Assembly: GCA_035501935.1 (NCBI GenBank)
Contig: DATJVC010000030.1
Location: 62,001-126,000 of the forward strand
Length of the DNA: 64,000 bases
From: Gammaproteobacteria bacterium
GTDB lineage: Bacteria > Pseudomonadota > Gammaproteobacteria > JAJPIJ01
Reading direction: 5' to 3'
In this document: positions 37,256 through 46,054 of the stretch, in pieces
How the letters are laid out: every line of letters starts with the position of its first letter
Position numbering within the stretch: the first letter of the stretch is position 1
Made by a program: the position numbers and the translations under genes
The notes under the pieces: generated by a model
What the model was told of the DNA's origin: nothing
Databases searched by the model: none
The model's input: only the letters and a program-made list of their open reading frames with translations

Positions 37256-37261
37256 CGAAAA

Positions 37262-37495
37262 TTATTTATTGTCGCTTTCCGCCGTTTTGCCGCCGTTTTC
37301 GGATTGATCGATGGCCTGTTGTGTCGCCTTGCTATTGGCATCCATCGATTGCTGCACGGAATTGGTCACCTTGTCGATGGTCTGTTTGGCGGCGCTGGTC
37401 TGGGGGGTCGGCGGGGGTGGTCTTTTGTCACAGCCCCCCAGGGTCAGACCTGCGGCGAGTCCGATGACGGCCGTTATTGATATTGAGTGCTTCAT
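37262..37495 (-). CDS. Small lipoprotein
   Basis: 77 residues with a signal peptide and lipobox LTLGGC (Cys22), then a proline stretch and a polar helical segment rich in Gln, Ser, Asn and Lys (TIDKVTNSVQQSMDANSK). It is probably anchored in the outer or inner membrane. It is convergent with the LysR gene, only 6 bases from its stop. No homologue is recognised; the function is unknown. Confidence 0.65.
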   Translation of the reverse strand: MKHSISITAVIGLAAGLTLGGCDKRPPPPTPQTSAAKQTIDKVTNSVQQSMDANSKATQQAIDQSENGGKTAESDNK

Positions 37496-37560
37496 GGCGC
37501 GCTCCTCCAGGATTCAATCATGACGATAATTGAACTGCATTCAAAAAGTGTACCGCCGAA

Positions 37561-38457
37561 TCAGCCGCCAGTCAGCCGGCGCTGGGCCTCACGGTACTTC
37601 TCCGCGGTTTGGGCAATGATCTCCTGCGGCAGCCGCGGGCCCGGCGCGGTCTTGTTCCATGAAAGCGTTTCCAGATAATCGCGCACGAACTGTTTGTCGA
37701 AACTGGGCGGACTGATGCCCGCGCGATAGGAATCCGCCGGCCAGAAGCGCGAAGAGTCCGGCGTCAGGATTTCATCCATCAACGTAAGCCTGCCGCTATA
37801 ATCGAGCCCGAATTCAAACTTGGTATCGGCAATGATGATGCCGCGCTCCAGCGCGTAATCCGCCGCTTCCCGGTAAAGCCTGAGACTCACCTCGCGCACC
37901 TGTCCCGCCAGCGAGGCGCCCACCAGTTGCGTCATATGCGCAAAATCCATGTTTTCATCGTGAGTGCCCGAGGGTGCCTTGGTCGCCGGCGTGAAAATGG
38001 GCCCCGGCAGCCGCGACGCCTGCTGCAGCCCGGCGGGCAGCGCGATGCCACATACGCGGCCGGTCTGCTGATAGTCCTTCCAGCCGGAGCCGATGAGATA
38101 GCCGCGCACCACCGCTTCCACGGGCAGCGCCTTCAGCTTGTGCGCGATGACACTGCGGCCCTCCACCTGGGCGCGCTCCGCCGCGTCCGGCAGAATCTCG
38201 GCCAAGGTGCGATCCACGAGGTGGTTGGGGACAACGTGGCCCAGACGCGCAAACCAGAAGTTCGACACGGCGGTCAAGACCGCACCCTTGCCGGGGATCG
38301 GATCAGGCAAGATCACGTCAAAGGCCGACAACCGATCGGTCGCGACAATCAGCAATTGCGCGTCGCCGATCGCGTACACGTCCCGCACCTTGCCGCGATA
38401 AATGAGCGGCAGGCTCTTCAAGCTCGATTCGAACAAGGCGGTTGGGGCTTTCGTCAT
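37561..38457 (-). CDS. purC: SAICAR synthetase (purine biosynthesis)
   Basis: 298 residues from the ATG at 38457; the frame extends further upstream but that part is Arg/Pro-rich and overlaps the divergent VOC gene. Motifs include [57 protein letters not shown] and [26 protein letters not shown]. It couples aspartate to CAIR with ATP. The length is that of the longer bacterial/yeast-type enzyme rather than the about 237-residue E. coli form. Confidence 0.95.
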   Translation of the reverse strand: MTKAPTALFESSLKSLPLIYRGKVRDVYAIGDAQLLIVATDRLSAFDVILPDPIPGKGAVLTAVSNFWFARLGHVVPNHLVDRTLAEILPDAAERAQVEGRSVIAHKLKALPVEAVVRGYLIGSGWKDYQQTGRVCGIALPAGLQQASRLPGPIFTPATKAPSGTHDENMDFAHMTQLVGASLAGQVREVSLRLYREAADYALERGIIIADTKFEFGLDYSGRLTLMDEILTPDSSRFWPADSYRAGISPPSFDKQFVRDYLETLSWNKTAPGPRLPQEIIAQTAEKYREAQRRLTGG

Positions 38458-38510
38458 GTACCGGGTTGCTTTAGGCTGGTTGTCGTGAAATTTATTGAAG
38501 AAGCGCACAC

Positions 38511-38912
38511 ATGATACAACGTCCGCCGCCGACCCGCGGCCTGCGCCACGTGGCCCTGAACGTGGCGGACCTAGCCGTCTGCGAGCGCTTTTACGTGGGA
38601 TTGCTCGGCATGGCGGTGGAATGGCGGCCTGACGCCGACAACGTTTACCTCTGTTCCGGCAGCGACAATCTTGCCCTGCACCGGGCAAAAACTCCGCACG
38701 CTTCAGACGGCCAGCGGCTGGATCACATCGGCTTCGTACTTGCCGAGCCGGCGCACGTGGACGCCTGGCATGCCTACTTGCTCGGCCACGGCGTGCGCAT
38801 CCGCGCCGAACCCAAAACGCACCGCGACGGCGCCCGTAGTTTTTATTGCGAGGATCCGGAAGGCAATGTGGTGCAATTCATCCACCACCCACCCATCGCC
38901 GACAAGATCTAA
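38511..38912 (+). CDS. VOC-superfamily (glyoxalase-like) protein
   Basis: 133 residues with the paired beta-alpha-beta-beta-beta units of the VOC fold: [24 protein letters not shown] at the start, and [24 protein letters not shown] and [18 protein letters not shown] later. His13, His72 and the Glu of the final DPEGNVVQF are positioned as metal ligands. The substrate cannot be told from sequence. It is divergent from purC with a 53-base gap and converges on the ubiI-like gene. Confidence 0.8.
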   Translation: MIQRPPPTRGLRHVALNVADLAVCERFYVGLLGMAVEWRPDADNVYLCSGSDNLALHRAKTPHASDGQRLDHIGFVLAEPAHVDAWHAYLLGHGVRIRAEPKTHRDGARSFYCEDPEGNVVQFIHHPPIADKI

Positions 38913-40141
38913 TTCATCGCCCCACGAGCAAAGCGCGGCAGGTCGCCCGTCAAGCCCGAGGCGCGGCGCATGAAGAACTCCTTCATCGGAGACAGCCGGT
39001 CTGTCAGGTTCAGTCCCATTCCCCGTAGCGCGCGCACCGGCTCGTAGGTACTGCCGAATAAAGTGTTAACAACATCCATGGTCGTCTGCATCAGGGCATT
39101 TTCGCCCTTGCGCCAGCGCTCATAGCGGCGCAGTACATGCACGGCGCCCGGATCGCGGCCGGCACCCACGGCATCTATGGTCACTTCCGCCAGCGCGGCG
39201 GCATCGAGCAATCCGAGATTGGCGCCCTGCCCCGCCAGCGGATGAAGGACGTGCGCGGCGTCACCGACCAGTGCCACCCGCGGTCCCACATAGGCCCCGG
39301 CATGGGAACGCGAGAGTGGGAATATGGCGCGCGGGCCGGAGCCGGTCACCACACCCAGCCCATGGTCAAAAGCCAGCGTCAATTCGGCGCGGAACACCTC
39401 TTCCGTCATGCCCAGTAATCTCCGGGCCTGATCGGGTGTGGTGGTCCAGACGATGCCGCACAGGTGCGGCTGATCGAGCGGGAGAAAGGCCACCGGGCCG
39501 GTGCTCAAAAACCGCTGCCACGCCACTTCACCGTGCGGTTTTTCAGTGGTCACATTGCAGACCAGTGCGGTCTGGGCGTAGTCCTGGCGAGTGTGGCCGA
39601 TACCCGCCAGACTGCGCACGCGCGAGTCCGCGCCATCGGCGCCCATCAGCAGCCGAGCGCTGAGCGGCGGATGGTCTTCCAGTTCCAGCGTCAGCCGATC
39701 CGGCTGCGCCTCCCAGCCGCACAGCTTTTCCGGCCGGCGGGAGATCAACGCCGGCAATCCGGCAATGGCTTGTTCCAGCGCCCGCCGCAATATCTGCTGT
39801 TCAACGATGTAACCCAGCGCCGGCTCGGCGATCAGTGCGCTGTCGAAGTGCACCCGGCCGCGGCTCTTCTCGTCCCACACCTCCATGGCGCGAAAAACGC
39901 CGTGGCGCGAACGTTCGATCTGCGCCCACGCCTGCGCTGCGGTCAGAATGCGTTCCGAGGCGCGTGTAATGGCAAAAACGCGCAGATCATAGTCCGCGCT
40001 TTCCGCCGCTGACGGCGGTTGCGCGTCAATCAGCGCGGTGCGTATGTTCGCACGCGCGAGCAATGCCGCCAGCGTCAATCCGACCAGCCCGGCGCCGACG
40101 ACGGCGACTTCGCAATCCGGCACGCTGCGCAGATTGGTCAT
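38909..40141 (-). CDS. ubiI: Ubiquinone biosynthesis FAD-dependent hydroxylase (UbiI/UbiF family)
   Basis: 410 residues. The FAD-binding GxGxxG is VAVVGAGLVGLTLAALLA, the second motif LLMGADGADSRVR, and the third ALVGDAAHVLHPLAGQGANLGLLDAAAL. These are the UbiH/Coq6 family signatures. It follows ubiH with an ATGA overlap, the order seen for ubiH-ubiI (visC) in related genomes, and should hydroxylate the ubiquinone ring, most likely at C5. The exact ring position cannot be read from the sequence. Confidence 0.87.
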   Translation of the reverse strand: MTNLRSVPDCEVAVVGAGLVGLTLAALLARANIRTALIDAQPPSAAESADYDLRVFAITRASERILTAAQAWAQIERSRHGVFRAMEVWDEKSRGRVHFDSALIAEPALGYIVEQQILRRALEQAIAGLPALISRRPEKLCGWEAQPDRLTLELEDHPPLSARLLMGADGADSRVRSLAGIGHTRQDYAQTALVCNVTTEKPHGEVAWQRFLSTGPVAFLPLDQPHLCGIVWTTTPDQARRLLGMTEEVFRAELTLAFDHGLGVVTGSGPRAIFPLSRSHAGAYVGPRVALVGDAAHVLHPLAGQGANLGLLDAAALAEVTIDAVGAGRDPGAVHVLRRYERWRKGENALMQTTMDVVNTLFGSTYEPVRALRGMGLNLTDRLSPMKEFFMRRASGLTGDLPRFARGAMN

Positions 40142-41379
40142 AGCGGCAATCCACGCACCAACGCCGACGCGCCGCCCTGCAATCCGCTGGCGGCGCGGAC
40201 AAGTTCAGTTCTCGCCGGCGGCAGGCTGTCGACGCCCCACATCGCCAGCCGGCGCAACAAAGTGAGTGGCGGTGATGTGTTGTAAAACAGCCTCGCCAGT
40301 CCGTCGGTAAAGTTCACCGTGCGGCGATGATCCGTCCGGCGCCGTTCTTCATACATCGCGGTGATCTCCGTCTCTCCGGGGTCGCGGCGGTCGCGGGCTG
40401 CCGCATGCAGAAGCTCGGTCAGCACCGCCACATCGCGCAGACCGAGGTTCAAGCCCTGCGCGCCGTTGGGATGCACGGTGTTGGCGGCGTTGCCGATGAT
40501 CACGTACCGCGGCCCGGCGATGCGCGTGGCCGTCACCAGGCGCAGGGGATAAATCTGGCGGCGGCCGAGACGCCGGAAATCACCGAGCCGCCGGCTGAAC
40601 TGCCTCACCAGTTCCTGAAGAAATTCAGCTTCCGGCAACTCCAGCAACCGTTGGGCCTCCCCCGTGTGACGCACGAACACCAGGCCGTAGCGGTCACCGG
40701 TTTGCGGCAGCAGCGCAATCGGGCCCTGCGGCGTGAAACGCTCATAAGCGGTGTATGTCCGCGGCCGCGCCGGCGTGACATTGGCGACAACGGCGCTTTG
40801 GCCATAATCACGGCCTTGTGTGGTAATGCCAAGGCAGGCGCGGGCGCGCGAGATTGTGCCGTCCGCCGCGATCAGGAGCCGCGCCGCCAGCGCGCGTTCG
40901 CGTCCCTCCCGTCGCAAGGTCACTTCCATTCGATCAGGCAGAACGTTGATGCCTTGCAGCTGCGCCGGGCAGATCAGTTCGCAGTGGCCGGCAGCGCGCA
41001 ATTGCCGGTACAGCGCATCGCCCAAGGCGCGGGCAACGACCACATGCGCCAGCACCGGCCAGCCGCAGTCCTCCGCCGACAGACGCGTGGCGCCAAAACG
41101 ACCCTGCTCGGACACGTGAATATGACGGATGGGCGTGGAGCGCGCGGCGAGCGCGGGCCAGATACCGATGCCTTGCAGGATGCGCTGCGAAGAAAGCGAC
41201 AACGCCAGCCCGCGATCATCGTGGCCGACTCCCGGCGCTGCCGACCCGTCGGACCGGATGCCGGCAGGTGTGGCGGCGGCTTCAATGAGGCCGATGCGCC
41301 AGCCCGTGCCGCGCAAGGCGCAGGCGAGGCCGGCGCCAACCGCGCCGCCGCCGACGATCAGGCAATCAAAGGAGTCCAT
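40138..41379 (-). CDS. ubiH: 2-octaprenyl-6-methoxyphenol hydroxylase (UbiH)
   Basis: 413 residues. The N-terminal CLIVGGGAVGAGLACALRG binds FAD, LLIADGTISRAR is the second family motif (A-DG), and YVIIGNAANTVHPNGAQGLNLGLRDVAVLTELL is the third. It is the first of two adjacent UbiH/Coq6-type monooxygenases and follows pepP after 133 bases, as in other gammaproteobacteria. It acts at the cytoplasmic face of the inner membrane in the aerobic ubiquinone pathway. Confidence 0.9.
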   Translation of the reverse strand: MDSFDCLIVGGGAVGAGLACALRGTGWRIGLIEAAATPAGIRSDGSAAPGVGHDDRGLALSLSSQRILQGIGIWPALAARSTPIRHIHVSEQGRFGATRLSAEDCGWPVLAHVVVARALGDALYRQLRAAGHCELICPAQLQGINVLPDRMEVTLRREGRERALAARLLIAADGTISRARACLGITTQGRDYGQSAVVANVTPARPRTYTAYERFTPQGPIALLPQTGDRYGLVFVRHTGEAQRLLELPEAEFLQELVRQFSRRLGDFRRLGRRQIYPLRLVTATRIAGPRYVIIGNAANTVHPNGAQGLNLGLRDVAVLTELLHAAARDRRDPGETEITAMYEERRRTDHRRTVNFTDGLARLFYNTSPPLTLLRRLAMWGVDSLPPARTELVRAASGLQGGASALVRGLPL

Positions 41380-41512
41380 GCATCAAAACTCAAAGGACGC
41401 CGACAAACCGTAATGAGAGGCATCAGCCGGGGGAGGTCGGAGCGCGGAAACCGGCGCATGGTGAGGTCGAGCCTTTGAGCAGCACAGTCATGCCTGGTGT
41501 GAGGTTAAGCCT

Positions 41513-42832
41513 TCAGGCGGCGCGACGCATGGACATTGCTAATTCAACTTCCTTGATCGTCTTCGGCGCATCGGTGGACAGCACCTCGCGTCCATCGCGC
41601 GTCACCAGCACGTCATCTTCGATGCGGATGCCTATGTTGCCGTAGCGCTTGGGCACGCCCGGCGCCCCCGCCTTGAGGTATAGCCCCGGCTCCACGGTCA
41701 ACACCATGCCGGGCTCGAACACACGCCATTCACCGCCGATCTTGTAGTCGCCGACGTCATGCACATCCATGCCCAGCCAGTGGCCGGTGCGGTGCATATA
41801 GTAGGGCTTGTACGCTTCGTCCTTGATCAACGCCGGCAGGCGGCCCTTCAGGATGCCGAGGTCGACCAATCCCCTGGTCACGGTCCGGATCGCCGCCTCG
41901 TGCGGCTCGTTCCAATGGTTGCCGGGTTCGATCTTGTCGATGGCCGCCTGTTGCGCCTCCAGAACTATCTCGTAGACCTCCCGCTGCGCCGGCGTGTAGC
42001 GGCCGTTCACCGGAAAGGTGCGCGTGATGTCGGCGGCATAGCTGTCATATTCAGCGCCCGCGTCGATGAGCAGGAGATCGCCGTCCTTCAGCGGCGCGTT
42101 GTTGTCGCGGTAATGCAGGATGCAGCCGTTGGCGCCGCCGCCGACGATGGGCGGGTAGGCCCATGAGCGCGCGCCACCGGTCATGAAGGCGTGCTGCAAT
42201 TCGGCCTCGATCTGGTGCTCATTCATGCCCGGCTTGCAGACGCGCATGGCACGGCGGTGCGCGGCGGCGGAAATTTCACCGGCCTTTCTCATCGCCGCGA
42301 TCTCGGCCTTGCTCTTGAACAACCGCATGTCGTGGAGCACGTGGCCCAGCGCGATGAACTCCTCCGGCGCGCGCACGCCGGCGCGACCGCGGCCGCGCAC
42401 CAGCGTCACCCAGTTCATCACGCGATGATCGAAATCGGCGTCGTTGCCCATCGTGTAATACACGCGTGCCTTGTCTTCCATCAAGCCCGGCAGGATTTCG
42501 TCCAGATCGGTGATGGGGAAGGCGTCATCGGCGCCGTAGTCGCGGCACGCGCCTTCCAGCCCGGCGCGGCGCCCGTCCCAAGTCTCGCGTTCCGGGTCGC
42601 GCTCACGGCAAAACAGGATGTACTCGCCATGCGCACGGCCGGGAACGAACACCGCCACCGCCCCCGGCTCGGGAAAGCCGGTCAAATAATAAAAATCGCT
42701 GTCGGGACGGTAGGGAAACTCGACGTCGCGGTTGCGGATGCGCACCGGCGAGGTGGGAACGATGGCGATGCCGCCTTGGCCGATGACTTCCATCAGCCGC
42801 TTGCGGCGGCGGGTGAATTCCTGCTTGTCCAT
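41513..42832 (-). CDS. pepP: Xaa-Pro aminopeptidase P
   Basis: 439 residues. The N-terminal AMP_N domain includes FPYRPDSDFYYLTGFPEPGAV. The C-terminal pita-bread metallopeptidase domain keeps its dimetal ligands in LLIDAGAEYDSYAADITRTFP, MHRTGHWLGMDVHDVG, VLTVEPGLY and IGIRIEDDVLVT. It removes N-terminal residues preceding proline. It is upstream of ubiH; the usual ygfB gene is not found between pepP and zapA, where a divergent coiled-coil gene lies instead. Confidence 0.95.
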   Translation of the reverse strand: MDKQEFTRRRKRLMEVIGQGGIAIVPTSPVRIRNRDVEFPYRPDSDFYYLTGFPEPGAVAVFVPGRAHGEYILFCRERDPERETWDGRRAGLEGACRDYGADDAFPITDLDEILPGLMEDKARVYYTMGNDADFDHRVMNWVTLVRGRGRAGVRAPEEFIALGHVLHDMRLFKSKAEIAAMRKAGEISAAAHRRAMRVCKPGMNEHQIEAELQHAFMTGGARSWAYPPIVGGGANGCILHYRDNNAPLKDGDLLLIDAGAEYDSYAADITRTFPVNGRYTPAQREVYEIVLEAQQAAIDKIEPGNHWNEPHEAAIRTVTRGLVDLGILKGRLPALIKDEAYKPYYMHRTGHWLGMDVHDVGDYKIGGEWRVFEPGMVLTVEPGLYLKAGAPGVPKRYGNIGIRIEDDVLVTRDGREVLSTDAPKTIKEVELAMSMRRAA

Positions 42833-42961
42833 GTGCGATGGTGCGCGGATCTGCTTGCGATTCGCCCTTTGGGGAATGGGCCTTCAAGGCCGTCAAGCGT
42901 AGCACACTTTTCACCCACACCGGACGCTGTTGACCACCCTGAGACGCCGCTCTATATTGGC

Positions 42962-43216
42962 ATGACGAAATTGCACCACTCGATGGCGCGCATGGCCGAG
43001 CAGGAAAACGAAAATCTGGAATTGACGTCGCTGGAGGCGCGGGTCGATGAATTGATCCGCACGGTCGAAAACCTGGCGAGCGAAAATCGCGCCCTCAAGA
43101 GCCAGCACGCCACGCTGGCCAGCGAGCGGGCGCTTTTGATTGAAAAAACAGAAATGGCCCGCACCCGCGTGGAGGCGATGATCGCCCGGCTCAAGGCCAT
43201 GGAATCCCGTTCATGA
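42962..43216 (+). CDS. Small coiled-coil protein upstream of zapA (TIGR02449-like)
   Basis: 84 residues, mostly one long heptad-patterned helix (LTSLEARVDELIRTVENLASENRALKSQHATLASERALLIEKTEMARTR, written here in two motifs: LTSLEARVDELI at about 22 and ASERALLIEKTEM at about 52). It resembles the SlyX/ZapB-like small coiled coils found just before zapA in gammaproteobacteria. Starts at 42983 or 42992 would give slightly shorter proteins. Its stop overlaps the zapA start by ATGA, so a link to cell division is suggested but not shown. Confidence 0.72.
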   Translation: MTKLHHSMARMAEQENENLELTSLEARVDELIRTVENLASENRALKSQHATLASERALLIEKTEMARTRVEAMIARLKAMESRS

Positions 43217-43557
43217 GCGATGCGCCACGGCCGGTGTCCGTCAATATCATGGACAAGGAGTATCTGGTCGCCTGCACCGAGGGCGAGCGGGAGTCCCTGT
43301 TCAAGGCGGTGGAATACTTGAACCGCCAAATGAAGGAGTTGCGTGACAGTGGCAAGATCATCGGCGCCGAGCGGATCGCCGTGCTTGCCGCGTTGAACAT
43401 CGCCAATGAATTTCAGGAGTACAAACGCCAGAAAGAAGGATATACTTCGACCATCGGCAGCAGTCTGAAGCGGATTCAGTCGAAGATCGCCGGCGCCATC
43501 ATGAAGGGACGTCAGATGGATATGACCGATCCGGTGCAAGGCAGATTGGACGCCTGA
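43213..43557 (+). CDS. zapA: Cell division protein ZapA
   Basis: 114 residues. The N-terminal part VSVNIMDKEYLVACTEGERESLFKAVEYLNRQM is the ZapA head domain, followed by the coiled-coil tail. ZapA bundles FtsZ filaments at the division ring. It is followed by the 6S RNA gene, the classical gammaproteobacterial order zapA-ssrS. It is coupled to the preceding coiled-coil gene. Confidence 0.92.
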   Translation: MSDAPRPVSVNIMDKEYLVACTEGERESLFKAVEYLNRQMKELRDSGKIIGAERIAVLAALNIANEFQEYKRQKEGYTSTIGSSLKRIQSKIAGAIMKGRQMDMTDPVQGRLDA

Positions 43558-43630
43558 CGTAATCGCAAGGAGCAGTTGAAAAGTGTCCGGTCGCGGCTGC
43601 TTTTCAACAGCTCTTTATAAAAATCAAAGA

Positions 43631-43818
43631 ATTCTCTGGGGTGTACGCCAGCCGGCTTGGTATTCTTGAGCCTATACGTTACATCTCACGGAGCTGCGCC
43701 TTAGATGGCGATGTTGTGCACGTCCGCGTCAAGCGGAAAGCCTGATTCGCCGGGCAATGTTCCATCTTGAACCCATGGTTCAAGTCGATGGCCGGTAACG
43801 GCATCCTGGAGACCATAT
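43631..43818 (+). ncRNA. ssrS: 6S RNA
   Basis: The about 188-base segment directly after zapA begins ATTCTCTGGGGTG and ends GGCATCCTGGAGACC, which close on each other as the terminal stem. The middle has the diagnostic dyad CTTGAACC-CAT-GGTTCAAG and TTCTTGAGCCTATACGTT resembles CCTGAGCCGATATTTCATACC-type 6S sequence. 6S RNA mimics an open promoter and sequesters sigma-70 RNA polymerase in stationary phase. A TATAAA at 43616-43621 is a suitable -10 box. Ends are approximate, since processing sites cannot be seen. Confidence 0.85.
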
Positions 43819-43823
43819 TCCAC

Positions 43824-43849
43824 AAAAAGCCCCGTTGCGGGCTTTTTTT
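43824..43849 (+). terminator. Rho-independent terminator after 6S RNA
   Basis: AAGCCC and GGGCTT form a short G+C-rich stem with a CGTTGC-region loop, followed by seven T residues. It ends about 20 bases before the EVE-domain ATG at 43869, so it separates the 6S transcript from that gene at least in part. Confidence 0.8.
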
Positions 43850-43868
43850 CTTCCGGCGGCAAATTGCT

Positions 43869-44330
43869 ATGCAATACTGGCTCATAAAATCCGAACCGTC
43901 AGTCTTTTCTATCGGCGATCTGGAGAAAAAGCCCAAACAAACCACCGCTTGGGACGGCGTGCGCAATTACCAGGTCCGCAACTGGCTACGTGATACCATC
44001 AAAAAAGGCGATCTCGCTTTCTTTTATCACTCCAGTTGCGAAATCCCCGGCATCGCAGGCGTAATGGAAGTTATAAAAGCAGGTTATCCCGACCCGACCC
44101 AGTTCGATCCCGAAGATCACCACTACGATCCAAGCAGCGATCCGGACAATCCGCGCTGGTACTGTGTGGACGTGAAGTTCAAGAGTAAATTCAAGCGCGT
44201 CATCACCATCGATGAACTGCGTTCGCATAAACCACTAGCCAAAATGCAGGTATTGCAGCGTGGCAACCGCCTCTCCATTACCCCCGTCACCAAGTCCGAG
44301 TGGATTTTTATACTTCACCATAGTGATTAA
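43869..44330 (+). CDS. EVE-domain protein
   Basis: 153 residues from the ATG at 43869; a longer frame back to 43767 runs through the 6S RNA and terminator and is not credible. It starts [20 protein letters not shown] and has [30 protein letters not shown] and [12 protein letters not shown], the PUA-like EVE fold. EVE domains recognise modified bases in DNA or RNA; stand-alone forms are widespread and of unclear role. It replaces the ygfA gene usually found after zapA-ssrS. It converges on ychF with a 4-base overlap of ends. Confidence 0.9.
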   Translation: MQYWLIKSEPSVFSIGDLEKKPKQTTAWDGVRNYQVRNWLRDTIKKGDLAFFYHSSCEIPGIAGVMEVIKAGYPDPTQFDPEDHHYDPSSDPDNPRWYCVDVKFKSKFKRVITIDELRSHKPLAKMQVLQRGNRLSITPVTKSEWIFILHHSD

Positions 44331-45424
44331 ACATTGAAGCGGAAGTGGACGACATCGCCGTCCTGCATGACGTATTCTTTTCCTTCCAGGCGCCACTTGC
44401 CCTTCTCCTTTGCGCCCTGCTCGCCGTTGCAGTCGATGAAGTCCTGGTAGCCCACCACCTCGGCGCGAATGAACCCCTGCTCGAAATCGGTATGGATAAC
44501 ACCCGCTGCCTGCGGCGCGGTGGCGCCGTTCGGCACCGTCCAGGCGCGGCACTCTTTCGGACCGGCGGTGAAAAAGGTTTGCAGGCCCAGCAACTCATAG
44601 CCGGCGCGAATGAGGCGATTCAATCCGGGTTCTTCCAACCCCAGCTCAATTAAAAATTCCTTTCGCTCCTCCGGTTTCAATTGCGATAGCTCCGCTTCGA
44701 TGGCGGCCGAGATCGGCACGCAGCGCGTCCCTTCGCCCTCTGCAATCTTCTGCACCTGCGTCAGATACGCGTTGCCGTTTTTCAGGCCGGCCTCATCGAC
44801 ATTGGCGACATACAGCACCGGCTTCATGGTCAACAGGTTCAAATCGCGCAGCCGCGCCTTGTCCTCGGCATTTGGATTTACTGCGCGCGCTGGTTTGCCC
44901 TCGTTCAGCAGTTTCAGAACGCGCTCCAGCAGGTCTTTTTTTGCCAGCAGTTCCTTGTCAGCGCCCGCCTTGGCCTGCTTGGCGACACGGTCCAGCGCGC
45001 GGCTGACGCCGTCCAGATCGGCCAGGGCCAGTTCGGTGTTGATGATTGCGATGTCGGCGGCCGGATCGACGCGTCCGATGACATGGACGACGTTATCGTC
45101 CACGAAGCAGCGCACGACATGTGCGATGGCCTGCGTTTCGCGGATGTGCGACAGGAACTGGTTGCCCAGGCCTTCGCCCTTGCTCGCGCCGGCGACCAGC
45201 CCGGCGATGTCCACGAACTCCATGTAGGTCTGCACCACTTTCGCCGGGTTGACGATGGCGGCGATGCGATCCAGACGCGGATCGGGCATGGCCACCACGC
45301 CGACATTCGGGTCGATGGTGCAGAACGGATAGTTTTCCGCCGCGATGCCTGCGCTGGTGAGCGCGTTGAAGAGCGAGGACTTGCCGACGTTGGGCAGGCC
45401 AACAATACCGCATTTGAAACCCAT
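44327..45424 (-). CDS. ychF: Ribosome-binding ATPase YchF/OLA1
   Basis: 365 residues. G1 is [14 protein letters not shown], the G3 segment [19 protein letters not shown] is diagnostic, and the NxxE replaces NKxD at G4 (YVANVDEAG), which explains ATP preference in the family. The C-terminal TGS-like domain ends with [13 protein letters not shown]-type residues. It has roles in translation and oxidative-stress response. It is the last gene of the rplY-pth-ychF run, 9 bases after pth. Confidence 0.96.
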   Translation of the reverse strand: MGFKCGIVGLPNVGKSSLFNALTSAGIAAENYPFCTIDPNVGVVAMPDPRLDRIAAIVNPAKVVQTYMEFVDIAGLVAGASKGEGLGNQFLSHIRETQAIAHVVRCFVDDNVVHVIGRVDPAADIAIINTELALADLDGVSRALDRVAKQAKAGADKELLAKKDLLERVLKLLNEGKPARAVNPNAEDKARLRDLNLLTMKPVLYVANVDEAGLKNGNAYLTQVQKIAEGEGTRCVPISAAIEAELSQLKPEERKEFLIELGLEEPGLNRLIRAGYELLGLQTFFTAGPKECRAWTVPNGATAPQAAGVIHTDFEQGFIRAEVVGYQDFIDCNGEQGAKEKGKWRLEGKEYVMQDGDVVHFRFNV

Positions 45425-45433
45425 GATTTCCTC

Positions 45434-46054
45434 TTATTCTTCTTCGCCCGTTTCTTTGCCAATTGTGGCGCGGCGGTTCAGGGCATTCATGACCTTCGTA
45501 TATTCACCCGCAAGCAGAGATGGCATTTCCGCCAGCGCCGATGCAATGGCATCACGGATTGCCTTTTCGTCTTCGGCGGTGGCGCGGTTCAGCACGTGCG
45601 GCATGACCCGCTCGCGGTCGCCCGGATGCCCGATGCCGAAGCGCAGCCGGTGATAATCGCCGGAACCGAGCTTGGAGGTAATGTCCTTCAGCCCATTGTG
45701 GCCACCGTCGCCGCCGCCGGTCTTGAAACGCACATTGCCGGGGGGCAGGTCCAGATCATCGTGCGCCACCAGGATTTGCCTGGGCTCAAAGTGGTAAAAA
45801 CGCGCCATTGCGGCGGCCGCGTCGCCGCTCAAGTTCATGAAGGTCGCGGGTTTGAGCAACCAGCGTTCAGCGTCCATGCGCGCCACTTCACCGTGAAATT
45901 TGGCTTCGCGCTTGAATGAGGCGCTGGCTGACTGCGCAAGCTGATCCACAAACCAATAGCCGGCGTTGTGGCGGGTATGCGCGTAGTCGGGGCCCGGATT
46001 GCCCAGGCCCACGACCAGCCTGATCTCTGCCGGCAACGCCCCGGCTCCCGCCAA
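45434..46054 (-). CDS. pth: Peptidyl-tRNA hydrolase
   Basis: 206 residues. VGLGNPGPDYAHTRHNAGYWFVD contains the catalytic His, and KPATFMNLSG, LVAHDDLDLPPG and GGGDGGHNGLKDI follow in order. It recycles peptidyl-tRNAs released by stalled ribosomes. The ATG abuts the rplY stop, so translation is coupled with rplY. The C-terminal tail is charged and extends slightly beyond the E. coli enzyme. Confidence 0.95.
   Translation of the reverse strand: MAGAGALPAEIRLVVGLGNPGPDYAHTRHNAGYWFVDQLAQSASASFKREAKFHGEVARMDAERWLLKPATFMNLSGDAAAAMARFYHFEPRQILVAHDDLDLPPGNVRFKTGGGDGGHNGLKDITSKLGSGDYHRLRFGIGHPGDRERVMPHVLNRATAEDEKAIRDAIASALAEMPSLLAGEYTKVMNALNRRATIGKETGEEE

Noticed and set aside
38458-38688. N-terminal extension of PurC
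   Set aside because: The 77 extra residues are Arg/Pro/Cys-rich, match no PurC, and overlap the divergent VOC gene.
42191-42961. Upstream extension of the coiled-coil gene reading through the pepP region
   Set aside because: The extension lies antisense to pepP and shows no similarity to any family; the small coiled-coil family starts near 42962.
43767-43868. N-terminal extension of the EVE protein
   Set aside because: It would be translated from inside the 6S RNA and across its terminator; the family start is the Met at 43869.
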